From a virus: 55,633 bases of DNA. The notes beneath the pieces are model-generated. The model saw nothing but the letters and a program-made list of their open reading frames with translations, was not told the DNA's origin and did not search any database. Below, one piece after another: positions 34,874 through 41,447 of the stretch (within the stretch, counting starts at the first letter, position 1; every line of letters begins with the position of its first letter). The stretch lies in IMG/VR virus record IMGVR_UViG_3300024239_000352, positions 1-55,633 of that record. The stretch is one strand, 5' to 3'. The position numbers and the translations under genes are program-made.

Positions 34874-35239
34874 ATGGATAAGCTTGAAGAGATGTACAAT
34901 CAGCAGCGGGACTTCAACATTCTGCTTCGTGACGAGAGACAGTATCCAGATTTTCCACTGGATCTTTCTCTGAAAAAGAACCAGCAGATCCTCAAGGGAC
35001 TCGCCCACGAATGCATGCATGAGCTCTTTGAGGCAAATCACCTGCTAAAGAACAGTAAGAACCACCGCGTCACAGACATCAAAGATTTCGATCGTGAATC
35101 CTACAAGGAAGAGCTCGTCGACGCCCTACACTACTTCTTCGGCATTGTAATTTATAGCGGAATTTCGGCCGAAGAACTTCATGAGGCTTTCATGAAGAAA
35201 GGCGCAATCAACGTTCAGCGTGTAAAGAATGGATATTAA
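34874..35239 (+). CDS. Dimeric (all-alpha) dUTPase / MazG-like NTP hydrolase
   Basis: A protein of 121 residues. HECMHELFEANHLL gives a metal-binding E-x2-x-E type helix; ESYKEELVDALHYFFGI gives E-x2-D, the second half of the all-alpha NTP pyrophosphatase site. The end KKGAINVQRVKNGY (K, N, R, GY) is typical of dimeric dUTPases. It would turn dUTP (or dUDP) to dUMP. A trimeric dUTPase of a different fold is at 11772, so two types may coexist. Confidence 0.75.
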   Translation: MDKLEEMYNQQRDFNILLRDERQYPDFPLDLSLKKNQQILKGLAHECMHELFEANHLLKNSKNHRVTDIKDFDRESYKEELVDALHYFFGIVIYSGISAEELHEAFMKKGAINVQRVKNGY

Positions 35240-35255
35240 ATGTTAGGATAAGAAC

Positions 35256-36203
35256 ATGACAAAGCCTATCGATTGGGCGAATCTGCCTGACGCATTGAAG
35301 CGTCAGGCAGATTTTTCATCCCTATTTTTTGACAACAGCAAGATTAGCCTAGAACAGAAGAAAGAGCTTCTGAAGACTTTCATTCTGTCTTTACATTCAG
35401 AGACGACAGGAATCTGTGAGGCTATCGACTATAAAGAGCATAGGCTTCAGAATAAGCCTGTTGATGTTCAGAAAATTCTTTATAAATCGGTTGATGCATA
35501 TCGCTATATTTTAGCGATGTTGAATCTCTGGGGTATTAGCGCTTCAACATTTGAGATGGCGTTGGCCCAGAAGGACGATTTTCTTCACTATCGATATAGA
35601 CTTTCTCAAAAGAGGTGGGAAGGGCAGCCCGTCGTACTGTTTGACATGGATGATGTCCTTGCTGAATTTAGGAAATCGTTCTGCGGGTATGTCACCGCGT
35701 TGACAGATCACTTCATCGATCCCGAAAGCGATGAGTACTACAACGTTAGGGAGTTCAAGAGACTAAACATCAATAGCGAAAATTTCTTCAAGAAATTCAT
35801 CGACGGACACGGATTTCTGTTGCTTGAAAGGAACGACCAGTACTTTAATTTACTTCAGCATTTAAAGTCCCAGGGCTACTGGATTCAGATTGTGACGGCC
35901 CGCCCTGAAACAAATCTGACGTGCTTTTATGACACTTACTCCTGGCTGGCCCGCCACGGTGTCGATGCCGATGGCGTTGCATTCACACCTGAAAAATTCG
36001 TCTGGTTGTCTGAACAGCCTTTTTACGCAAGGGGCAGGTACTTTGCTGTAGATGATTCAGCGAAGCATGCTGCCGAGTATGCCAAACACGGCGTCGTCAC
36101 GATTGTGCCTGAAAAACCTTATAACAAAGAGGTTAACGGGGTAAACAACGTTGTGTATGTTCCGCGGAACGCGAATCCTGTAGAATTCATTCCAGTTTTA
36201 TAA
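35256..36203 (+). CDS. Fusion: all-alpha NTPase-like domain plus HAD-type 5'-nucleotidase
   Basis: A protein of 315 residues. Residues about 25-115 repeat the helical layout of the preceding dUTPase-like protein (SETTGICEAIDYKEH, YKSVDAYRYILAMLNLWGIS), though some acidic ligands look lost. From 127 a HAD domain begins: LFDMDDVLAEF with Asp130/Asp132, IVTARPETN, and YFAVDDSAKHAAEYA. This order matches deoxyribonucleotidases. Together they could hydrolyse a (deoxy)nucleotide stepwise to the nucleoside. TAGGAT lies 6 nt before the ATG. Confidence 0.75.
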   Translation: MTKPIDWANLPDALKRQADFSSLFFDNSKISLEQKKELLKTFILSLHSETTGICEAIDYKEHRLQNKPVDVQKILYKSVDAYRYILAMLNLWGISASTFEMALAQKDDFLHYRYRLSQKRWEGQPVVLFDMDDVLAEFRKSFCGYVTALTDHFIDPESDEYYNVREFKRLNINSENFFKKFIDGHGFLLLERNDQYFNLLQHLKSQGYWIQIVTARPETNLTCFYDTYSWLARHGVDADGVAFTPEKFVWLSEQPFYARGRYFAVDDSAKHAAEYAKHGVVTIVPEKPYNKEVNGVNNVVYVPRNANPVEFIPVL

Positions 36204-36252
36204 TAAGTGTAAATTTGTTCCCAACAAGGATAAAGTCATTCGAGGTATCAAA

Positions 36253-37182
36253 ATGTCAACAATCAAGAACGGTTTTGGTGGAATCAAGGTAACTTTGCTG
36301 GACGCGGGCAATCCTAAGCCCTTTGAGATGTTTTGGAACTGGTATCGTGAGACATGGTACTCGTTGCGAAATCAAGAGTTTGATCCAAACGATCACAAGC
36401 ACATCGAGGCTGCGAAGGAGGTCGTCGATGGTAAGGCACTTCCTGTTCCTCAGGAAGCACTTAACTTTCAGATTCGTGTCGAGGGCTTGAGCCGTGTAGC
36501 CCTTGCTCAGTTCACTCGCGGCCGTGTTGGCTGGGCATACTGCGTCACTTCGCAGATGCCTGAGAAGGTGGACCACGACGTCATCGTTCCAATGAACATC
36601 TATGAATCTGAGTTTGGCGACGATGCTAGAAAGCTTGTCGAGGATTCGCAGCGACTCTACGACAAGATGGTGGCTGCCGGCGTTCCACCACAGGATTGTC
36701 GATACCTTCTTATTCATGGTCAGACGACGAACTTGGCATGCGTCGTCAACTTCATGGCCCTTCGTGGCTACTTTGGTCGACGATGTGAGAACGGTCTGAC
36801 CGATGAGCTCAACCTGATCGGTCGGCTTATCCTGCATGAGCTGCGGCAGGCTCACCTGAACGCTGACGGTACCGACAAGGTCCATGGATCAGGTTGGTCT
36901 TACCTGATGACGAAGCTTGAGGCGATGGGCGCCGACAAGGTCTGTCTCAACAACGACAAGGTCTTCGGCAACACGGGTCGATCGCCTTCAGCCGGCGACT
37001 GGGTTCCATCGACTGTCAACGAGAAGAATCCATGTGACTGGAGGTTCGATAAGTCAGCTTGGTTCTTTGAGCTACAGAAGCTGCCGGCACACCTGCTCTT
37101 CCCAGGAGAGAAGGAGATGATTCAGGACTGGCAGACGATTGGCTTCGATGGTCGACTTCGTAAGGTCGGAACGAAGAAGTAA
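36253..37182 (+). CDS. Divergent ThyX-like flavin-dependent synthase
   Basis: A protein of 309 residues. ALAQFTRGRVGWAY and CRYLLIHGQTTNLACVVNFMALRGYFGRR, followed by ELNLIGRLILHEL, align in order with ThyX (substrate region, NxxxLxxFxxxR, then an E-containing helix). The ThyX signature S-x-N-x2-S-x-R-Y is replaced by CVTSQMPEK. It may have a different substrate or be a partner of the classical ThyX at 18476. Shine-Dalgarno CGAGG. C-rich third codon positions. A homing endonuclease gene follows directly. Confidence 0.65.
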   Translation: MSTIKNGFGGIKVTLLDAGNPKPFEMFWNWYRETWYSLRNQEFDPNDHKHIEAAKEVVDGKALPVPQEALNFQIRVEGLSRVALAQFTRGRVGWAYCVTSQMPEKVDHDVIVPMNIYESEFGDDARKLVEDSQRLYDKMVAAGVPPQDCRYLLIHGQTTNLACVVNFMALRGYFGRRCENGLTDELNLIGRLILHELRQAHLNADGTDKVHGSGWSYLMTKLEAMGADKVCLNNDKVFGNTGRSPSAGDWVPSTVNEKNPCDWRFDKSAWFFELQKLPAHLLFPGEKEMIQDWQTIGFDGRLRKVGTKK

Positions 37183-37187
37183 AGATT

Positions 37188-37251
37188 TTTGGACGGTCTT
37201 GACTAGTTTGAATATGTATTTACATGAAAAGAAAATTCAAGACCGTCCAAA
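37188..37251 (+). promoter_or_regulatory. 15-bp inverted repeat enclosing an endonuclease start codon
   Basis: TTTGGACGGTCTTGA (37188-37202) and TCAAGACCGTCCAAA (37237-37251) are perfectly complementary. The 34-nt loop contains TATGTATTTAC and the ATG at 37224. In read-through mRNA the start would be held in the loop. In T4, intron-encoded endonucleases use such hairpins to block translation of early transcripts. Confidence 0.75.
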
Positions 37252-38051
37252 TCACTTGTGAACAATGTGGGAAAATATCTTTAAAACAAAAAGGCCGCCG
37301 ATTTTGTAATACGTCTTGCGCGAATAAATGGTTGCATGCCCATGGCAAACTGAGCGCAAAAGCAATCATTGGAATGAATATGTCGTTGGAATCGCTGATT
37401 CAGCGATATGGAGATCTGTTAGGTCTTCAAAAATACGAAGAATTCATTAAAATAATGAGTGCTGCCACATCTGGGCAGAAAAATCCAATGTATGGTAAAA
37501 ATTACCAAACACATGGATTAAAAAAAGAGGGTGAAAAAAGAAGAGGAAAAACTGAAGTTGAACACTACGGTTTAGAGAAAGCGAAAGAAATTTCAAAGAA
37601 AAAGTCAGAAGCTTCATCTGGAAAAAACAACTCCATGTATGGTAAGCCCTCACCGAAATTATCGGGTAAAGGAACCAAAGGCTACTATAAAGGACATTAC
37701 TTTAGAAGTTTATTAGAGCTTTTGTGTATGAAACACTTAGAAGAAGATGGAATAGATCTAAATGACATCGATTATGAAAATTTTGTGATAAAATATGTTT
37801 CTTACGATGGTCGTCAAAGGACATATAGACCTGATTTTTTTATTCCAAGCAGAAATCAATTAGTTGAGGTAAAACCTTTTAGATTGATTTCTACCCCCTT
37901 GAATACACTTAAGTTCGAAGCTGCTCTTTCTTTTTGTAAAGAAAGAAACATTGAGTTTAAAGTTTTGACAGAAAAGTCTTTTACTTTATCAAAAGAAGAC
38001 GCAGTAAAAGATCAGAATGTCGTTCTTTTGGAGGCAAAAAATGAGAAATAA
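37224..38051 (+). CDS. Homing endonuclease-like: zinc knuckle, NUMOD3 repeats, PD-(D/E)XK nuclease
   Basis: A protein of 275 residues. An N-terminal zinc knuckle (CEQC, CNTSC at about 13-33) is followed by two NUMOD3-like units (SGQKNPMYGKN, SGKNNSMYGKP). A C-terminal nuclease domain has SLLELL, YRPDFFIP and LVEVKPF, i.e. E, PD and E-x-K of the PD-(D/E)XK fold. The gene is clearly A/T-richer than its neighbours, suggesting transfer. It ends with GGAGG that serves the next gene, overlapping its start. A paralogue of the same layout is at 40527. Confidence 0.75.
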   Translation: MKRKFKTVQITCEQCGKISLKQKGRRFCNTSCANKWLHAHGKLSAKAIIGMNMSLESLIQRYGDLLGLQKYEEFIKIMSAATSGQKNPMYGKNYQTHGLKKEGEKRRGKTEVEHYGLEKAKEISKKKSEASSGKNNSMYGKPSPKLSGKGTKGYYKGHYFRSLLELLCMKHLEEDGIDLNDIDYENFVIKYVSYDGRQRTYRPDFFIPSRNQLVEVKPFRLISTPLNTLKFEAALSFCKERNIEFKVLTEKSFTLSKEDAVKDQNVVLLEAKNEK

Positions 38052-38587
38052 TGAGGTATTGGCCCGTCAGAAGATTATTATCTTCGACGGGCCAGATTGA
38101 AGGGTGTGGCAAAACACACATGGCAAAGGAGCTTGCCAAAATTACTAATATCGCTTACTTTAAAAATATTGACGAACACAAGTACTTTCTCAGCGATCCA
38201 AACTACTTCATCAACGCCATCAGGTATGTCGACACGTACTTCACATCTTACTTGGAGGCGTCAGGTGCGTCGATCATTCTCGATCGTGCCTGGCCTTCTG
38301 AGTGGATCTACAGCAAGGCCGTCGGTCGTTCAACAGATCTTGAGGTTCTAAAGGATCTCGATAGGCGGCATGCTCGCTTAGGAACAAAGCTGATTATTCC
38401 ATGGCGATCCGACTATACAAAGGTGAAGGATGACTACGATGTCGTCAACCAAAAAATCAATTTAATTCATGACTTGTATCACGAATTTGCAAATTCATGG
38501 ACACAATGTGATGTCTTATTGTTGAACGTAGACAACGAAGATTTGAACGAAGAAATGCAACAAATTACAGGATTTATCAACACATGA
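38041..38587 (+). CDS. Deoxynucleotide kinase-like gene, frame broken at the P-loop
   Basis: ATG 38041 follows a perfect GGAGG by 7 nt and encodes MRNNEVLARQKIIIFDGPD, then TGA at 38098-38100. The rest of the P-loop, GCGKTHMAKELAK, continues in the +1 frame from 38102 to 38587. The 4 bases TGAA (38098-38101) separate FDGPD from GCGKT, which together would give the canonical GPDGCGKT. The frame open to 38587 can start at ATG 38051, but then lacks the first strand and Gly of the P-loop. The body (ILDRAWPSEWIYSKAVG) resembles dTMP/dNMP kinases. Either a pseudogene, a recoded gene or a sequence error. Confidence 0.7.
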
Positions 38588-39144
38588 ATAGAATTACAAA
38601 AGACATTGGACCGTATGTAAAGGTCACATTTAAGCGCCAATTACCCTACTCAATTCCTGGTCAATGTGTCAAGCTCGACGGAAAGTGGTTCGCAATTTAC
38701 GAAGTCAATCCAGGTGATTTTAGTATCTTGGTCAACAAGAATTCACATTATGCTGAAAATGACCCTCAGGAAATTTCAGAACCCCTGGGAGAAGGTTTTA
38801 CAGCCTCGCTGTGCAAACGTGCCATTGTCGTAGGAGGAGGCACAGGAATTGGCGCCGTCATGCCGGTCATCAAGAACAGAAATCGGCATGGTCTTTCAAC
38901 TGATGTGATTTTTTATACCCGAGGCGACATTTCTCCCATTAGGTTGGATCAGGCTACCATTGGTATGTGCAGGAATGTAATTTTCTGGGACACGACAAAA
39001 CAAGGTCGTCCTTCGACGCCGCTGGAGCCTCTTGTCGATAAGCAGGCTGAATCGACCATCTTCGTCGCAGGCCCAAAGTCACTTGTTACAGCGACTGAAG
39101 AGGCAGCTCGCAACTACAATTTTGATTGTTACACTAATTTTTGA
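38584..39144 (+). CDS. Flavin/ferredoxin reductase-like NAD(P)-binding protein
   Basis: A protein of 186 residues, starting in an ATGA overlap. Residues about 12-65 resemble a shortened FAD-binding barrel (RQLPYSIPGQCVKL). From about 78 an NAD(P)-binding domain follows: AIVVGGGTGIGAVMPVI, DVIFYTRGD, STIFVAGPKSLV. The order is that of FNR-like and PyrK-like reductases. It may supply electrons or reduced flavin to the ThyX-type enzyme upstream, though this is inference. No iron-sulfur Cys cluster is seen. Confidence 0.65.
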   Translation: MNRITKDIGPYVKVTFKRQLPYSIPGQCVKLDGKWFAIYEVNPGDFSILVNKNSHYAENDPQEISEPLGEGFTASLCKRAIVVGGGTGIGAVMPVIKNRNRHGLSTDVIFYTRGDISPIRLDQATIGMCRNVIFWDTTKQGRPSTPLEPLVDKQAESTIFVAGPKSLVTATEEAARNYNFDCYTNF

Positions 39145-39163
39145 AAAGTACATAAGTACTTTT
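39144..39163. promoter_or_regulatory. Inverted repeat, candidate operator before the RHH gene
   Basis: AAAAGTAC (39144-39151), ATAA, GTACTTTT (39156-39163): a perfect 8-bp dyad 20 nt before the start of a ribbon-helix-helix gene. Such proteins commonly bind palindromes in their own promoter. Confidence 0.45.
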
Positions 39164-39182
39164 GAACCTGAAAGAGATACAT

Positions 39183-39353
39183 ATGACCATGAAACAATCG
39201 AAGATCTCGTTAAATGAAGAGACTCATCGAATGCTGAAGGTGTACTGTGCGAAGCACGGATTATTGATGAGTCAATTCGTTTCGGAGATCATTCGAGAGA
39301 GGATTGGCTATGTGGACGACAAAAACGGTTCAGGAGATGCCGACAACCCCTAA
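39183..39353 (+). CDS. Ribbon-helix-helix DNA-binding protein
   Basis: A protein of 56 residues. SKISLNEETHRMLKVYC gives the N-terminal strand and first helix, GLLMSQFVSEIIRERI the second helix, as in Arc/MetJ/CopG-type repressors. A short polar tail follows. It overlaps the next gene by 44 nt. It probably regulates transcription locally, perhaps via the dyad at 39144. Confidence 0.75.
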   Translation: MTMKQSKISLNEETHRMLKVYCAKHGLLMSQFVSEIIRERIGYVDDKNGSGDADNP

Positions 39354-40446
39354 ACTGATGGGGATCTATCAAATCACTAATATAGTCAACGGGAAAAGGT
39401 ATATTGGAAAAAGCAAGAATATACGTAGGCGGTGGATGGAGCACATTCGCAATAATCGAATAGGAAATTCAGTTAATAAACACTTCCAATGTGCTTGGAC
39501 CATGTATGGTGAAGATAAATTTTTATTTGAAGTTCTTGAACAAATCCAAGATGAAGCTCAGCTTGGATTGAGAGAAAAGATTCTTGTAGAAGAGAAAATG
39601 CCTGAGTATAATGTCTCTATTGTAGACGAAGGTCAATGGACTTTAACAAACGAAAAAATTGAGAAATGTCGACAAATTAGACTTAATGCTGATCCTTCTT
39701 GGAACAAGAAGATAGGTAATTCTCTTCGTGGAAAAAAGAAAAGTGACGAACATGTAAGTAAGATGCGAAAAAGTCTTACTGGAAGGAAAGCAACCCCTGA
39801 ACAGATCGAGAAAATTCGTAAGGCTTCAACAGGTCGACTTGTTTCTGAGGATGCAAAAAAGAAAATTGCAGACAAGGCAAAAGGAAATCAAAGATGGAAG
39901 CTTCGAACGCCACAGTGGCGGGAGAACATGATTGCAGGCGTCAAGAAAAGATGGGAAAGGTACAGAAAAATGAAAAATGAAAATACTTTTGGTAAAAAAC
40001 TTGCATGCTATCTCGCTAGCGGTTGGTTTTCGCCCGATCAGGACAAGCAGCTGACAAAGCTCGAAAATGTATTTGACAGTCGAGCTGAGTGGATCTCTTT
40101 GGCTTCGCCACGAAGGATCTTCGTCTGCCCACCAGACGCATCCCTGGAGGTCCAAGACAGCGTCTTCAACGGCAATGTTGAGCACATCAAGAAGGCAGAT
40201 TTCTGTCTCGTCAACACGACATATCGTGATATCGGTACGATTTGGGAGGCTGGCGCTGCATATGCCTATGGCACAAAGATCGTTTACTTCTGCGAAAATC
40301 TTCCACCTGGTGCAAAGTTCAATTTGATGCTTAGTAGAAGCGGCATCAAGGTTTGCACTACATTCGAACAGCTCGAGGACTACCTTGAAAGGTGCAAGGC
40401 TGCCGGTGAGATGTTGTACGAACCCTACGACAAGGAAATTGAGTGA
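39310..40446 (+). CDS. In-frame fusion: GIY-YIG homing endonuclease and nucleoside deoxyribosyltransferase
   Basis: A protein of 378 residues. Residues 17-110 are a GIY-YIG nuclease (MGIYQI at 17-22, RYIGKS at 30-35, RRRWMEH, then LREKILVEEKMPEYN). NUMOD-like repeats (SLRGKKKSDEH, SLTGRKATPEQ, STGRLVSED) fill about 130-200. From about 231 a nucleoside 2-deoxyribosyltransferase starts: CYLASGWFSPDQ, IFVCPPDA, KADFCLVN, DIGTIWEAGAAYAYG. An internal ATG at 39970 with GGGAAAGG upstream could start the transferase alone. The first 16 residues may be the original transferase N-terminus. The nuclease part is A/T-rich, the transferase part is not. Confidence 0.8.
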   Translation: MWTTKTVQEMPTTPKLMGIYQITNIVNGKRYIGKSKNIRRRWMEHIRNNRIGNSVNKHFQCAWTMYGEDKFLFEVLEQIQDEAQLGLREKILVEEKMPEYNVSIVDEGQWTLTNEKIEKCRQIRLNADPSWNKKIGNSLRGKKKSDEHVSKMRKSLTGRKATPEQIEKIRKASTGRLVSEDAKKKIADKAKGNQRWKLRTPQWRENMIAGVKKRWERYRKMKNENTFGKKLACYLASGWFSPDQDKQLTKLENVFDSRAEWISLASPRRIFVCPPDASLEVQDSVFNGNVEHIKKADFCLVNTTYRDIGTIWEAGAAYAYGTKIVYFCENLPPGAKFNLMLSRSGIKVCTTFEQLEDYLERCKAAGEMLYEPYDKEIE

Positions 40447-40472
40447 GCTAATTCATAGCTAAAATAACTTCG

Positions 40473-40502
40473 AAGGCCATTGTGAAAATCGATGGCCTTT
40501 TT
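40473..40502 (+). terminator. Rho-independent terminator before the second endonuclease
   Basis: AAGGCCAT (40473-40480) and ATGGCCTT (40492-40499) form an 8-bp stem with an 11-nt loop, followed by TTTTT. It ends the operon of the deoxyribosyltransferase and isolates the endonuclease gene, whose ATG is 25 nt further on. Confidence 0.85.
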
Positions 40503-40526
40503 AGCATTTGTATATATGTATTTTTC

Positions 40527-41447
40527 ATGGACACAATAGATACACCAAAAATTGTATGCGAGATTTGCAATACTGCATTTACACACAAGAACACACAGAT
40601 AAGAACGTGCAGTAAAAAATGCAGTTATGAACTGAGAAATAAAACAAGACATCATGTAAAGCATGAACCTGTTCAAAAGAAATGTATTGAATGTCTTGAA
40701 ACCTTCCAAGACTATAGTAAAAAGAAGTTAGTGATCAAATGCCAAAATTGTGTTTATGCAAACATGGCATCAAAAAGAAAACAGAATGGAAGTTATCATC
40801 AAACAGACGAAAGAAAATTACAGCAAAGCCTGCTGATGAAACGTCTTCATCAGGAAAGAGATTTTATCTCTGATGAAGGCATACGTCAATTGTCAGAGAA
40901 AGCTAAAAGCAGGTGGCAGTCAGATGATTATAGGTCGAGTGTCAAGAAACGCAGCCTAGAGAAATATGGCGTAGAGCATTGGACGAAAACTGAAGAGGCC
41001 AGGAAACAACTCAGCGAAAGATCAAAAAAATATAGGGCCTCAGATGAAACGAAGCAGAAGATGAGGGTTAGTGCTGCTAAACGCCTACGTGAAGGTCGTA
41101 ATTTGCACCCATTCCACGGTAAGGGTGGGTACAGACAAGACATTGATCTTTACGTAAGAAGCAGATGGGAGGCTAACTTTGCGAGATATTTGCTTTTGAC
41201 GAATCAAAAATTTGAGTATGAAAAAGTGAGTTTTTCGCTTCGAGATGGAAGAACATATACACCTGATTTCAAAGTTGAAAATATGCTGTATGAAATCAAA
41301 GGATGGTGGACACAAGCTGCAAAAGAAAAATTTGAAATCTTTAAGGAAGATTATCCCGAAGCCGTCGTGCAAATAATAGACGAGGCAAGGTACAATCAGA
41401 TCCAGGATCAGTATGCTGCTTTGATTCCAAACTGGGAATATAAATGA
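40527..41447 (+). CDS. Homing endonuclease-like: zinc knuckles plus PD-(D/E)XK nuclease
   Basis: A protein of 306 residues. Two Cys clusters (CEIC with CSKKC, CIEC with CQNC) occupy about 10-75. A basic helical middle with KAKSRWQSDDYRSSVKKRSLEKYGVEHWTKTEE-type repeats follows. The C-terminal nuclease has RSRWEANFARYLL, YTPDFKV and YEIKGWW (E, PD, E-x-K). It is laid out like 37224 and shares its start context (TATGTATTT then CATG). A/T-rich. ATG 40527 follows the terminator; the upstream in-frame start would read through it. It overlaps the dnaE start. Confidence 0.75.
   Translation: MDTIDTPKIVCEICNTAFTHKNTQIRTCSKKCSYELRNKTRHHVKHEPVQKKCIECLETFQDYSKKKLVIKCQNCVYANMASKRKQNGSYHQTDERKLQQSLLMKRLHQERDFISDEGIRQLSEKAKSRWQSDDYRSSVKKRSLEKYGVEHWTKTEEARKQLSERSKKYRASDETKQKMRVSAAKRLREGRNLHPFHGKGGYRQDIDLYVRSRWEANFARYLLLTNQKFEYEKVSFSLRDGRTYTPDFKVENMLYEIKGWWTQAAKEKFEIFKEDYPEAVVQIIDEARYNQIQDQYAALIPNWEYK

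Noticed and set aside
38041-38110. A selenocysteine or readthrough reading of the TGA in the kinase gene
   Set aside because: Readthrough stays in the wrong frame and gives RVWQN rather than the P-loop; a frame change is required.
39310-40446. An intein or group I intron in the deoxyribosyltransferase gene
   Set aside because: No Cys/Ser start or His-Asn end of an intein is present, and the continuous frame through both domains argues against an intron.
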